Positions 15,913 through 25,064 of a stretch of 64,000 nucleotides of DNA are shown piece by piece; position 1 is the stretch's first letter, and each line of letters starts with the position of its first letter. Source of the stretch: an uncultured Psychrobacter sp. (GTDB taxonomy: Bacteria; Pseudomonadota; Gammaproteobacteria; Pseudomonadales; Moraxellaceae); the NCBI RefSeq assembly GCF_947495825.1, contig NZ_CANMAH010000006.1, forward strand, positions 62,001 to 126,000. Reading direction: 5' to 3'. Both the position numbers and the translations under genes were made by a program. The notes beneath the pieces were generated by a model. The model saw only the letters and a program-made list of their open reading frames with translations, was not told where the DNA came from and did not search any database.

Positions 15913-17088
15913 ATGAGTATTGAGACGACAATTACTCGTGCTTGGCAGCGAAAAGAAGCTTGGCTTTGGTTACTATTGCCTATTAGCTGGCTATATGGTT
16001 TGCTTGTTTTTTTGCGTCGTCAGGCGTATAGACTGGGCATACTGTCAAGCTTTCGTGCGCCTGTGCCGGTTATGGTTATCGGTAACGTTACGGTTGGCGG
16101 TAGTGGCAAAACGCCTTTAATTATCACTTTGGTCAGTTATTTGCAAAGGCAAGGCATAAAGGTTGGTGTGATTAGCCGTGGTTATGGCGGCGATACATCC
16201 CAAATGCCAGCGTTAGTAACCAAAGAGAGTTTGCCAAGTACAGTAGGCGATGAGCCGTGTTTGATTGTCAACAACACTGCTGCGCCAATGGCAGTATGCC
16301 CAAACCGCAAGCAGGCAATTACGACTTTGCTAAACGCGCATCCTGACTTACAATTAATTATCGCTGACGATGGTTTACAGCATTATACGTTGCAACGTGA
16401 TATCGAATGGATAGTAGTAGATGTTGCACGTGGATTTGGCAATGAGCAGCTATTACCGACAGGGTTTTTACGTGAACCAATGTCACGGCTAAAAGATGCA
16501 ACCGTTATCTATCATGAAAAACCCAACGGAGTATCGGCTCTTAACGATAGTGAAAACTTAGCTCAGCGTTTAACGATGCAGTTACAGCCAGATGAGTTAT
16601 ACCCCTTGTTGTCTGATGATGAATTAGTCGAGTTGAACGTTTCAAACATAATCACACCTTTGTCAGCTAAGGTAGTACCGTCAAAAGGTGATAAGGTACA
16701 TGCGATTAGTGGTATTGGCTATCCTCAGCGCTTTTTTGCCACACTGAGCACGCTTGGTTTTGATGCTATAGGACATCCTTTTCCAGATCATCATAACTTT
16801 AGTCTGAGCGAACTACTACAATACACTGAACATCCTATGATTGTGACGACTAAGGACGCTGTAAAAATTAGAACATTGCTAGTAGCAGGAATCAGTAAAA
16901 TAGGTGCTATAAAATCGAATGAAACCATTGATATTGATAGTCACAGTGGTAATGATATTAGAGCCTTGATAAACAGGCTATGGGTATTGCCTGTGACTGC
17001 CACATTATCTGATGCTTGCTATCAGACATTGCAGCAGCAATTGACCGTACAGGGTATCAATATGGTTGGGTCAAGTTATGATCATTGA
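15913..17088 (+). CDS. lpxK: Tetraacyldisaccharide 4'-kinase LpxK
   Basis: LpxK phosphorylates the 4' position of the lipid A disaccharide at the inner membrane, giving lipid IVA. The 391 residues have an N-terminal hydrophobic stretch (about 16-35), a P-loop VGNVTVGGSGKTPL near residues 56-69, SRGYGG, DDGLQHY, the Arg-rich region VVDVARGFGNEQLLPTGFLREP, and GHPFPDHHNFS. Length is a little above E. coli LpxK (328) because of loops in the C-terminal half. It is followed by kdsB 109 bases later. Confidence 0.95.
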   Translation: MSIETTITRAWQRKEAWLWLLLPISWLYGLLVFLRRQAYRLGILSSFRAPVPVMVIGNVTVGGSGKTPLIITLVSYLQRQGIKVGVISRGYGGDTSQMPALVTKESLPSTVGDEPCLIVNNTAAPMAVCPNRKQAITTLLNAHPDLQLIIADDGLQHYTLQRDIEWIVVDVARGFGNEQLLPTGFLREPMSRLKDATVIYHEKPNGVSALNDSENLAQRLTMQLQPDELYPLLSDDELVELNVSNIITPLSAKVVPSKGDKVHAISGIGYPQRFFATLSTLGFDAIGHPFPDHHNFSLSELLQYTEHPMIVTTKDAVKIRTLLVAGISKIGAIKSNETIDIDSHSGNDIRALINRLWVLPVTATLSDACYQTLQQQLTVQGINMVGSSYDH

Positions 17089-17197
17089 GTTGGTCGATGC
17101 GTATAGTTGATTTTATGTCTAAGCGTATGTCTAAATTACCCGCTTATTTATACATTACCTATTTAAATTTATGAACTATTTGTTATAGGAAGTATTT

Positions 17198-18025
17198 ATG
17201 TCGTCTGCTTTAGCACCTGCCAAAACTCATATCGTTATTCCTGCACGCTTTAAAAGTACACGTCTACCAGGTAAACCTTTGTTAGATATTCATGGTAAAC
17301 CTATGATACTTTGGGTCGCTGAAAAGGCTCAAGCCGCGCATTTTGCCGATGATATGTGCATTGCAACCGATGATGAACGAATCGCTAAGGTTTGCTTGGA
17401 TTCAGGATATGAGGTGGTGATGACAAGTGCTGACCATGTCTCAGGTACAGATCGTTTGGCTGAAGTTGCGACGATTAAAGGCTGGGCTGAGCACGACATT
17501 ATCATTAATATGCAAGGGGATGAGCCGCTAGTGCCACCGTTACTGCTCCAGCAAGTCAAAGACTTGTTGGTAAAAGATGATGACAGCGTTATGGCGACTT
17601 TATACGAGCCCATTGAAGATTATCAGACGTTTATGCGTCCTTCGGTAGTCAAGGTTGTGAGTACAACTGCTGGTGACACTCAACGCGCGCTGTACTTTAG
17701 CCGTGCCCCAATTCCTTGTGATCGTGATATTGCGTTGGCAGTGGCTGCTGGTAATTTAGATACAGCGGAGCTACCCGCCCCAAAAGAGGCTTACCGACAC
17801 TTAGGGTTATATGCTTATCGGGTAAGTTTATTACAGCAATTTGTCCATTGGCCTCAAACGCCGCTTGAAACGCTTGAGAGCTTAGAGCAATTACGCGTTT
17901 TAGAAAACGGTGGCAGTATAGCTATTGCAGCTGCAAAAGTTCAGCTACCTGCTGGCGTGGACACGCAAGAAGATTTGGATCGTTTAAATGCAATGAGTAT
18001 TAATAAATTTACAAGCGGTACATAA
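17198..18025 (+). CDS. kdsB: CMP-KDO synthetase
   Basis: 3-deoxy-manno-octulosonate cytidylyltransferase activates KDO with CTP for LPS inner-core assembly in the cytoplasm. The 275 residues begin after AGGAAG. Visible motifs are [15 protein letters not shown] (nucleotide binding), [48 protein letters not shown] and [15 protein letters not shown]. It fits the family well. Neighbours msbA and lpxK serve the same pathway. Confidence 0.96.
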   Translation: MSSALAPAKTHIVIPARFKSTRLPGKPLLDIHGKPMILWVAEKAQAAHFADDMCIATDDERIAKVCLDSGYEVVMTSADHVSGTDRLAEVATIKGWAEHDIIINMQGDEPLVPPLLLQQVKDLLVKDDDSVMATLYEPIEDYQTFMRPSVVKVVSTTAGDTQRALYFSRAPIPCDRDIALAVAAGNLDTAELPAPKEAYRHLGLYAYRVSLLQQFVHWPQTPLETLESLEQLRVLENGGSIAIAAAKVQLPAGVDTQEDLDRLNAMSINKFTSGT

Positions 18026-18143
18026 TAAATAGCCTAAGCATATTATTTACATTTAATGCTTAAAAGTAACTGCAAGATGAACTGAGATGAGTGCTAAACC
18101 CAGTGAATTTTAAATAAAATAGTAAGCGATAAGCGTGAAACAT

Positions 18144-19253
18144 ATGACAGACAGTATTTACTTTGCGCCACTATTACCTTGGCAGCAAGCCTTGTGGACG
18201 CAGCTTACAAGTCGTGTACTATCACCCCCACATGATCTGCCGCATGCCTTACTTGCTGCTGGTATGCAAGGGATGGGTAAACGTGCTTTTATTTGGCGTC
18301 TAATCGCTTGGCTATTGTGCCAAGAGCGTCATCAGCACCCGCTTGGTGCCTGTGGTCATTGTCAAAGTTGCCAATGGCTTAGGTCTGGCACGCATCCAAG
18401 CTTACAAGTATTGCCTATCACCAGTATGCCCATCAGCACTGAGAGTCAGGAATCCAATCAGGCTGTTAGTAATAATAAAAAAACCAAAGCCAATACTAAG
18501 TCGGCAAAAGCAACCAGTAGTGCAGTGTTGACAGTAAAGGTAGATGATATTCGCGCGTTGCAGCCTTTTATCTATCAGGGCGGACAGGGGATGCGTATTT
18601 GCGTGTTAGATCATGCTGAAAAAATGACTATGGCAGCGGCCAACGCGCTTTTAAAAACATTAGAAGAGCCACAGGCACAAGTCCATTTGTTTTTAATCAG
18701 TGACATGCCAGCAAAGCTACTTCCGACGATTAAAAGTCGCGTACAGCAGTTACCATTGCAAAGGGTAGGACCAGCTGTTGCAAATGATTATGTTGCTCAA
18801 AAGCTTGGAAATACGATCAATCGTGAAGTAGTGAGTCCGATACAAATTACGCAGTTGCTACAGTTAGCAAATGGTGCACCGCTTGCAGCAATAGAGCTGG
18901 CACAGGCTCCATGGTATAGCAAACGCGCACTATGGTTGACCACATGGCAGGCGCTACGTAGCGGTAAGCGTAGTAGTATAGCAGCTAGCGATTATTGGCA
19001 AAGTGTGATTGATCTACCAGACTTTCTCAAACTGACTGAACTTATGCTGATTGATATTCGGCGCGTTTGTCTCGGTCTTGATAGTAGTCAAAAAGATATT
19101 GCTTTAACAGTAGCGTTAGAGCAGTATCGACCTACAGACAGCGCATTAGACACACTACTAAGTCGATTGCAGCAAACAAAAATAGCGCTTCAACAAAATG
19201 TGCAAGAAAAATTTGCCTATGATAAGCTGATGCAAGACTTGGCTCGTCTATAG
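18144..19253 (+). CDS. holB: DNA polymerase III delta' subunit
   Basis: Delta' is part of the clamp loader. The 369 residues start with WQQALW and the divergent P-loop GMQGMGKRAFI, followed by zinc-binding CGHCQSC with a Cys upstream (near residue 70). After GTHPSLQVLPI a low-complexity segment of about 35 residues (Ser/Lys/Asn/Thr-rich) is inserted before VDDIRALQPF, where E. coli is shorter. KMTMAAANALLKTLEEP is the conserved sensor region, then STIKSRVQQL-like TIKSRVQQLPL. A GTG at 18135 is an alternative start. It precedes pilZ, the same order as in Pseudomonas. Confidence 0.92.
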   Translation: MTDSIYFAPLLPWQQALWTQLTSRVLSPPHDLPHALLAAGMQGMGKRAFIWRLIAWLLCQERHQHPLGACGHCQSCQWLRSGTHPSLQVLPITSMPISTESQESNQAVSNNKKTKANTKSAKATSSAVLTVKVDDIRALQPFIYQGGQGMRICVLDHAEKMTMAAANALLKTLEEPQAQVHLFLISDMPAKLLPTIKSRVQQLPLQRVGPAVANDYVAQKLGNTINREVVSPIQITQLLQLANGAPLAAIELAQAPWYSKRALWLTTWQALRSGKRSSIAASDYWQSVIDLPDFLKLTELMLIDIRRVCLGLDSSQKDIALTVALEQYRPTDSALDTLLSRLQQTKIALQQNVQEKFAYDKLMQDLARL

Positions 19254-19342
19254 AGTCTAACTGAGCATATAGACTCAATCTAGTAAAACTAAAGAGACAA
19301 TCAAGCGATATCTAACTGTAGATTAACATTAAGGATTTTATT

Positions 19343-19690
19343 ATGGCAATGCCAGGACGTGGCGGTATTATTACCTGTCATATTGAAGATGTCGAAAAAC
19401 TATATGCCAGCTATCTATCTTTTGTAGATAATGGTGCCCTGTTTGTACCTACCAATCGTGTACATGAGCTGGGTGATGAAGTCTTTATTGCTATTACTTT
19501 ACCCAATTCTAGCGAACGCTTACCGATGAATGGCAAAGTCGTTTGGATCAATCATAAAGCTCAAGCTAACCGTCCTGCAGGGTTTGCCGTCCAAATCGGT
19601 ACGGATGTTGCGGGACAAAAAATAAAGCAAGAAGTTGAACGCTTGCTAGCAGGTAAGATTGATAGCCAGCAAGCGACTTATACTATGTAA
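19343..19690 (+). CDS. pilZ: PilZ-domain type IV pilus protein
   Basis: A 115-residue PilZ-fold protein. The sequence GRGGIITCHIEDVEKLYASYL, then NGALFVPT, GDEVFIAITLPNSSERLPMNGKVVWI and PAGFAVQIG matches type IV pilus PilZ. It lacks the RxxxR and D/NxSxxG c-di-GMP motifs, as the pilus-assembly member of the family does. AAGGA lies 8 bases before the ATG. It follows holB, an order shared with Pseudomonas. A role in pilus biogenesis is inferred from family and order; no other pil gene is in the window. Confidence 0.88.
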   Translation: MAMPGRGGIITCHIEDVEKLYASYLSFVDNGALFVPTNRVHELGDEVFIAITLPNSSERLPMNGKVVWINHKAQANRPAGFAVQIGTDVAGQKIKQEVERLLAGKIDSQQATYTM

Positions 19691-19775
19691 GACGGACTAT
19701 AGTGTAAGGCAGACTATAAGGCCACATTATATAGGTAAACGTATTATCAGTTATTGACTGTGACATTACAAAGGT

Positions 19776-20789
19776 CTAATAACGTGATGGAACGTACATA
19801 TCGTCTGGAATAGGCTCTCGATAGTATTCGTCATCGCGCTTACGTTCGGGCAATTCTACTTCCTCGCGCGGCACTTCTTTGTAAGGTATCTGTTCGAGTA
19901 GATGAGCAATGCAATTTAGACGCGCCCGTTTTTTATTATTGCCCTCAACGACCCACCACGGTGCTTCTGGAATATGAGTACGCTCAAACATAGTCTCCTT
20001 GGCTTTGGTATAATCCTCCCAACGACGCCTTGATTGCAAGTCCATTGGCGACAGTTTCCATTGTTTGAGTGGATCATGAATCCGGCTCATAAACCGTGAA
20101 TGCTGCTCGTCATCAGTGATAGAAAACCAATATTTGACTAACCTAATACCGGAACGCACGAGCATACGCTCAAACTCAGGTACAGATTGAAAAAACTCCT
20201 CATACTGGGCATCGGTACAAAACCCCATTACGCGCTCAACACCGACACGGTTATACCAACTTCGATCAAACAACACAATCTCGCCAGCTGCTGGCAAGTG
20301 CGCCACGTAACGCTGAAAATACCATTGTGACTGCTCACGCTCGGTTGGAGCCGGCAGGGCAGCAACTCTACAAACGCGCGGATTGAGACGTTGAGTAATA
20401 CGCTTTATAGCGCCGCCTTTTCCTGCTGAGTCACGTCCTTCAAATATGACGACAATGCGCTCACCGCGATCGACTACCCAATCTTGTAATTTGATCAACT
20501 CACGCTGCAAGCGCACCAGTTCTTGAAAATAAGTACGACGATCAAGCTTTTCTTGCTCTGTCATCTCAAGTCCATCAAAACGAAAATCACGTACATAATC
20601 GTCTATTTCATTTTCAAGCTCTTCATCATAACCGTCGATCAAATCCTGATGCATCTTACGACGTAGCTCATCATTAAAGACCTCTTTGTCCATGCGTGTA
20701 ATGAAGTTGCCTTGTTCAGGTTTGCTTAGCTCAGCATGTTCCTGCGGTGTCAAAGACTTTGGGTCAATTGCCGAGGGAATCTTACTCAT
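19776..20789 (-). CDS. ppk2: Polyphosphate kinase 2
   Basis: PPK2 transfers phosphate between polyphosphate and nucleoside di-/monophosphates. The 337 residues show the family core: Walker A FEGRDSAGKGGAIKRI (near residue 115), RVAALPAPTEREQSQWYFQRYV, the lid/catalytic FDRSWYNRVGVERVMGF, and WKLSPMDLQSRRRWEDYTKAKE. The N-terminal region of about 80 residues is acidic and helical, as in class I members. AGGAG lies 7 bases before the ATG. The gene is minus-strand and converges with pilZ. Polyphosphate is a stress and energy reserve. Class I is inferred. Confidence 0.93.
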   Translation of the reverse strand: MSKIPSAIDPKSLTPQEHAELSKPEQGNFITRMDKEVFNDELRRKMHQDLIDGYDEELENEIDDYVRDFRFDGLEMTEQEKLDRRTYFQELVRLQRELIKLQDWVVDRGERIVVIFEGRDSAGKGGAIKRITQRLNPRVCRVAALPAPTEREQSQWYFQRYVAHLPAAGEIVLFDRSWYNRVGVERVMGFCTDAQYEEFFQSVPEFERMLVRSGIRLVKYWFSITDDEQHSRFMSRIHDPLKQWKLSPMDLQSRRRWEDYTKAKETMFERTHIPEAPWWVVEGNNKKRARLNCIAHLLEQIPYKEVPREEVELPERKRDDEYYREPIPDDMYVPSRY

Positions 20790-20964
20790 AGAAAACTCCT
20801 AATAAATATTCTTATCATTGTATTAATTATGGTCTTTACTTTAGCATATCTGATGGTGAAGCTATGCGGTGACTGCGTTTTATTATTGTGCGGTGCATCC
20901 TTGTATGGCTCGTTATCACGCTCGCAGATTTGTCACTGCTTTTAAAAATAAGGGAGCATAAAAA

Positions 20965-20994
20965 ACACCCTCTAATCAATCGATTAAAGGGTGT
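20965..20994 (-). terminator. Terminator of the thiolase gene
   Basis: ACACCCT (20965-20971) pairs with AGGGTGT (20988-20994), and an inner TAATCAATCGATTA segment is also self-complementary. On the minus strand a T-run follows (GGGTGTTTTTTA). It lies about 50 bases after the thiolase stop. Confidence 0.82.
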
Positions 20995-21045
20995 CAAAAA
21001 ACCAAAATATTAAGCTATTTGTCCGCTAAGCAGATAAGCACCAGA

Positions 21046-22761
21046 TTATTTTTCTAGGATACAAGTGACGCCTTGACCGCCAGCTGCGCAAATAGAGATA
21101 AGCGCACGACCTGAGCCTTTTTGATCTAGTAGCTTAGCTGCTGTCGCAAGGATACGACCACCAGTTGCTGCAAACGGATGTCCAGCAGCAAGTGATGAAC
21201 CATTCACATTTAGCTTGCTACGATCAATAGAGCCCAACGGCGCCTCAAGTCCTAGGCGCTCTTGGCAAAATGTCTCATCTTCCCAAGCAGCAAGGGTCGA
21301 TAACACTTGTGAGGCAAAGGCTTCGTGAATCTCGTAAAAGTCAAAGTCTTGTAGGCTTAAACCTGCACGCTCAAGCATACGCGGTACTGCATAGGCTGGT
21401 GCCATCAATAAACCTTCTTTATTGCCAGATTTACCGATAAAGTCAACAGCCGCTGTTTCTTGGTGAACGATATAGGCTAAAGGCTTCAGACCGTGTGCTT
21501 CTGCCCACTCATCATTGGCTAGCAATACACAAGAAGCACCGTCAGTTAGTGGCGTTGAGTTGGCCGCTGTCATGGTTGGGTTAGCGTTTTTTTTACCAAA
21601 TACTGGTTTTAGTTTGCCCATCTTTTCAAGAGTAGAGTCTGGACGTAGGTTGTTGTCACGAGTCAAACCTTTATATGGCGTGATAAGATCGTCAAAGAAG
21701 CCTTCATCATAGGCACGAGCCAAGTTTTTGTGGCTATTAAAGGCCAATTCGTCTTGATCTTCACGGCTGATATTCCATTCAAGAGCAGTAATCGCTTGAT
21801 GTTCACCCATAGACAAACCAGTGCGCGGCTCGCCGTTTTGTGGTGATTCAATTAAATCTTTTGGGTTCAGACCCATCAGGGCTTGCAAGCGTTGCTTATT
21901 GTTTCTTGCCGCTCCTAATTTTAAGATGACTTTACGTAGGCCATCACCAACCGCGAGGGGCGCGTCTGAAGTCGTATCGACACCGCCTGTGATGGCTGAG
22001 TCGATTATACCTAAAGCAATTTTGTTTGCAGAAGCAAATGCAGATTGTAGACCAGTGCCACAAGCTTGTGAGACATCATAAGTAGGTGTATGTGGGTCTA
22101 AAGCGGTATTTAAAGCAGCTTCACGAGTTAAGTTAAGATCGCGGCTAAGCTTCAAAACAGCGCCAGCGACCACTTCACCCACACGCTCATCTTGCAAGTT
22201 ATAACGTTCGATAAGACCATTAAGTGCAGCGGTTAACATATCGATGTTGCTAGCATCAGCATAAGGACCATTTGAGCGAGCAAATGGAATACGATTGCCT
22301 CCTAAAATGGCAACGCGATGTTGGCCTGAGCTTAGCTTGGTCGCGCTGCTCTTTTTAGAGGCAGTATTTGGCTTGCTAGTCTTAGCCGCTGCCTCATCGG
22401 TATCATCATTACGATCATCTGATTGCACTGACTGGCTCTGTGTGTTGCCTTCATCTGTCTCGCTCGCTTCGGACTGCGCTGTAGTATCAAATACATTGAG
22501 GTCTTCAGGCTCACTAAGATCAGACTCATTAACTAAGTCTTCTTTAATTTTTGCTTTTTTCTGGGCCTGATCGTTTTCAGCATTGCCATCAGCATCAACA
22601 ATGTCAGTTGCTTCTTTTAACTCAGCGATTGAGTCGTAATGAGCATTATTCTCTTGATCATCTTTGTTTGGTTGAGTATTTTTCTGTGTGCTATCCGCCG
22701 CTGGAGTGTTACCTTTAACAACCGTACTCTCGACGATAGGGCTGTTTTTTTTGTTACTCAT
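21046..22761 (-). CDS. Acetyl-CoA acyltransferase (thiolase) with long acidic N-terminal extension
   Basis: A thiolase of the FadI/FadA-like class, about 571 residues against the usual 390-430. The catalytic core starts near residue 148 (HRVAILGGNRIPFARSNG). The nucleophile Cys is in DVSQACGTGLQSAF (about 234), followed by the His in YEIHEAFASQ, NVNGSSLAAGHPFAATGGR, and the terminal base Cys in SICAAGGQG. The first 147 residues are low-complexity, rich in Asp/Glu/Ser/Asn/Lys, probably disordered. AAGGA precedes the upstream ATG by 8 bases, supporting translation of the extension. It is divergent from fabG with a MaoC gene beyond, an acyl-CoA metabolic module. Substrate is unknown. Confidence 0.92.
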   Translation of the reverse strand: MSNKKNSPIVESTVVKGNTPAADSTQKNTQPNKDDQENNAHYDSIAELKEATDIVDADGNAENDQAQKKAKIKEDLVNESDLSEPEDLNVFDTTAQSEASETDEGNTQSQSVQSDDRNDDTDEAAAKTSKPNTASKKSSATKLSSGQHRVAILGGNRIPFARSNGPYADASNIDMLTAALNGLIERYNLQDERVGEVVAGAVLKLSRDLNLTREAALNTALDPHTPTYDVSQACGTGLQSAFASANKIALGIIDSAITGGVDTTSDAPLAVGDGLRKVILKLGAARNNKQRLQALMGLNPKDLIESPQNGEPRTGLSMGEHQAITALEWNISREDQDELAFNSHKNLARAYDEGFFDDLITPYKGLTRDNNLRPDSTLEKMGKLKPVFGKKNANPTMTAANSTPLTDGASCVLLANDEWAEAHGLKPLAYIVHQETAAVDFIGKSGNKEGLLMAPAYAVPRMLERAGLSLQDFDFYEIHEAFASQVLSTLAAWEDETFCQERLGLEAPLGSIDRSKLNVNGSSLAAGHPFAATGGRILATAAKLLDQKGSGRALISICAAGGQGVTCILEK

Positions 22762-23310
22762 AAAGTTATCCTTAAAACGAGTGAATGTAGCAAATGATAA
22801 GGTAATAAAATATCGTGATAAACAAATTAGGTCATCAATATATAAGATGTTAGCCGTTTATCGTAATAATTTTTACCCTGTTATTGTATGTCTTTAGCAA
22901 GTCTGGTAACAGAGGCTCAGATTTACGTAAATGGCAAATACATAGACTGAGCAGTATTGCTTATTAGTATTGCCTAACTAGGCATCTGATAATATATTGT
23001 TATCAGTATTTGATTGAGTCATAACTTCTAGGTTTTATTTTAGCATATAAGTTTATTTTTCAAAGAAAGAGAAAGTAACTGCTGCGTTTGTAGGTCCGTC
23101 CGCTTATCCATGTTTATACCGTTGACTTTTGGACTTGTTTAGCTTAGGCGTGTATAGTTGTGTCAACTTTGAATTCACTTACTAAAGTCTCATTATTATT
23201 ATCCGTGTTTGCGGAGATAATAAGCTTTTATAGTAAGGGCGTTAAGATTAATGGACCCATCCGTTTTCATTCATTATTTATTGTTCTAATTTTAGATACA
23301 GGAGTATTTT
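22762..23310. other. 549-base divergent region between thiolase and fabG
   Basis: No protein gene or RNA gene is recognised. It must contain promoters for thiolase (minus) and fabG (plus). Two inverted repeats are visible: CTGATAA-(7)-TTATCAG at 22986-23006, and TTATTATCCG-(6)-CGGAGATAATAA at 23196-23223 with a two-base bulge. The first looks like an operator for a dimeric regulator, for example of fatty acid metabolism, but I cannot name the protein. Confidence 0.5.
22986..23006. promoter_or_regulatory. Possible operator, inverted repeat
   Basis: Perfect 7-base arms CTGATAA and TTATCAG around a 7-base AT-rich spacer, centred between divergent thiolase and fabG. The symmetry and position suggest a repressor site; nothing in the sequence identifies the regulator. 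Confidence 0.35.
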
Positions 23311-24711
23311 ATGTCAGACCGTTATGGTGATTTTGTTCAATCCTCGATTGGTAAAAAAGTGGCTAAAAACTTAGGTCTACCGCTACCAGTAAGTCTCGAT
23401 CGTTTTGAGAGTGGTCAACGTCTTGTACGCGGTAGTGTGCTCGTTGGCTCAGCCGCTGGTGATGACAAGCGTGTTAGTGAGTCTATCGCTCGTATCTTGT
23501 CAGAGTTGCATGCTGAAGTGTTTGTTAATAGCAGAGACAGTATCAAAGATGCGCTTGCTGATGCAAACGTAGAAGCAAAAGCCAATACGGGCAGTGAAGA
23601 TAATTTTAAGGTATTATTGTTTGATGCCAGCAATATCAGTAATGCAGATGAGCTCAAGCAAGTTTATGAGTTCTTTCATTTTGTAGCACGCCGCGTAGAG
23701 AAGTCAGGGCGCGTCATTATTATTGGTCGTCCACCTGAAGAAATCATCGATGTAGAGACAGCATTAGCCCAGCGTGCGCTCGAAGGTTTTGTTAAGTCGG
23801 TTGGTAAAGAGCTTAAACGCGGTATTACCGCTCAACTGATTTACGTTGCTGAAAACTCTGAAAGCAATCTGGATTCAACATTGCGCTTCTTTACCTCAGC
23901 GCGTTCAGCTTATGTCTCAGGTCAAGTAGTACGTGTGAGCATGGGTGATGCGGTTGAAGTCGATTGGACACAGCCGTTGGGTGGTAAGACCATGCTGGTT
24001 ACGGGTGCGAGTCGCGGTATTGGTGAAGCGATCGCTCGCGTATTGGCTCGTGAGGGTGCGCATGTCATCTGCTTAGATGTACCACAGCAACAAGCTGATT
24101 TACAAAAGGTTGCAAGTGAGATTAGTGGATCGACTTTGATGGTTGATATCACCAGTGATGACGCTGGCGAGCAAATCGCTGAAGCTGCCAAAAAGCGTGG
24201 CGGTCTAGATTCTATCATTCATAATGCAGGGGTAACTCGTGATAAAACACTTGCCAAAATGGATGAAAAAAAGTGGGATATGGTCATCAATATCAATCTT
24301 GCTAGTATCGCTAGGTTGAATCGTTATTTGCTTGATAATGATGTACTAAAAGAGAATGCGCGCATTGTTTGTGTGTCTTCAATCTCAGGCATCGCAGGTA
24401 ATCTTGGTCAGACCAATTATGCCACCTCCAAAGCTGGTGTCATTGGACTGGTAAATGCAACTGCTAAACAACTGGCAGAAAATAACAAAGGCATGACGAT
24501 TAATGCGGTCGCTCCAGGCTTCATTGAGACTCAGATGACCGAAGCAATCCCATTTGCTATTCGTGAAGCAGGTCGCCGTATGAACTCAATGAGTCAAGGT
24601 GGATTACCAGTCGATGTGGCTGAAACGATTGCATGGCTTGCCTCTCCTGCATCAGGTGGCTTAAATGGCAATATCGTACGTGTCTGTGGTCAAAGCTTGT
24701 TAGGTGCATAG
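23311..24711 (+). CDS. fabG: High-molecular-weight 3-oxoacyl-ACP reductase (FabG4-type SDR)
   Basis: A 466-residue short-chain dehydrogenase of the long FabG4 class. The N-terminal part (1-215) is a flavodoxin-like, non-catalytic Rossmann region. The C-terminal SDR domain has VTGASRGIGEAIARVLA (near 229), HNAGVTRDKTLAKM, the catalytic Ser in CVSSISGI, and Tyr-Lys in NYATSKAG (near 369-373), then APGFIETQMTEAIP. It reduces or oxidises 3-oxoacyl groups, probably on CoA thioesters with NAD(H), as known for FabG4. AGGAG precedes the ATG. It is divergent from the thiolase and followed by a MaoC hydratase. Confidence 0.92.
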   Translation: MSDRYGDFVQSSIGKKVAKNLGLPLPVSLDRFESGQRLVRGSVLVGSAAGDDKRVSESIARILSELHAEVFVNSRDSIKDALADANVEAKANTGSEDNFKVLLFDASNISNADELKQVYEFFHFVARRVEKSGRVIIIGRPPEEIIDVETALAQRALEGFVKSVGKELKRGITAQLIYVAENSESNLDSTLRFFTSARSAYVSGQVVRVSMGDAVEVDWTQPLGGKTMLVTGASRGIGEAIARVLAREGAHVICLDVPQQQADLQKVASEISGSTLMVDITSDDAGEQIAEAAKKRGGLDSIIHNAGVTRDKTLAKMDEKKWDMVININLASIARLNRYLLDNDVLKENARIVCVSSISGIAGNLGQTNYATSKAGVIGLVNATAKQLAENNKGMTINAVAPGFIETQMTEAIPFAIREAGRRMNSMSQGGLPVDVAETIAWLASPASGGLNGNIVRVCGQSLLGA

Positions 24712-25064
24712 TATTTATACGCACAACAGGTGTTTATCGTACTTAGAGATATAAATATATTGATAACTTTCTAAGTCGATGATATTACTAGTGATTTATT
24801 GTATACATCATTGTTACTTACGACAAATTTGCTAACTTATTGTAATAAAGCTGCCTATAGGTGGCTTTTTTATGTTAAAACCACAAGGCTTATAAGGTAA
24901 ATTAAAAGTATTGTTTTTGATGGATATTTTTATATATGTCTTTAGTTTTGCTTATTTAGTAACTTTTTAGTTCTGTATTTTTGGGTTAAGATGTTGCAAA
25001 ATAAGCGACTAAATAGCCAATGGATGTGCTAAAAATTCGCTTAAGCCTCAATCAGGATAGATTT
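24712..25064. other. 353-base region between fabG and maoC
   Basis: It contains the fabG terminator (24847-24873) and then an AT-rich stretch that presumably holds the maoC promoter. I see no other gene or strong motif. Confidence 0.5.
24847..24873 (+). terminator. Terminator after fabG
   Basis: AAAGCTGCC (24847-24855) pairs with GGTGGCTTT (24860-24868), with two G-U pairs and a TATA loop, followed by TTTT. It lies about 135 bases after the fabG stop. Confidence 0.72.

Noticed and set aside
16422..16437. parS-like sequence TGTTGCACGTGGATTT inside lpxK
   Set aside because: It matches most of the parS consensus, but its last three bases differ. The bases also encode the conserved VARGF of LpxK, so coding constraint explains it.
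22295..22570. 91-residue plus-strand ORF opposite the thiolase N-terminal extension
   Set aside because: It is the antisense of a low-complexity acidic region, giving a Ser/Leu-rich shadow. It has no ribosome site and the thiolase start has a good one.
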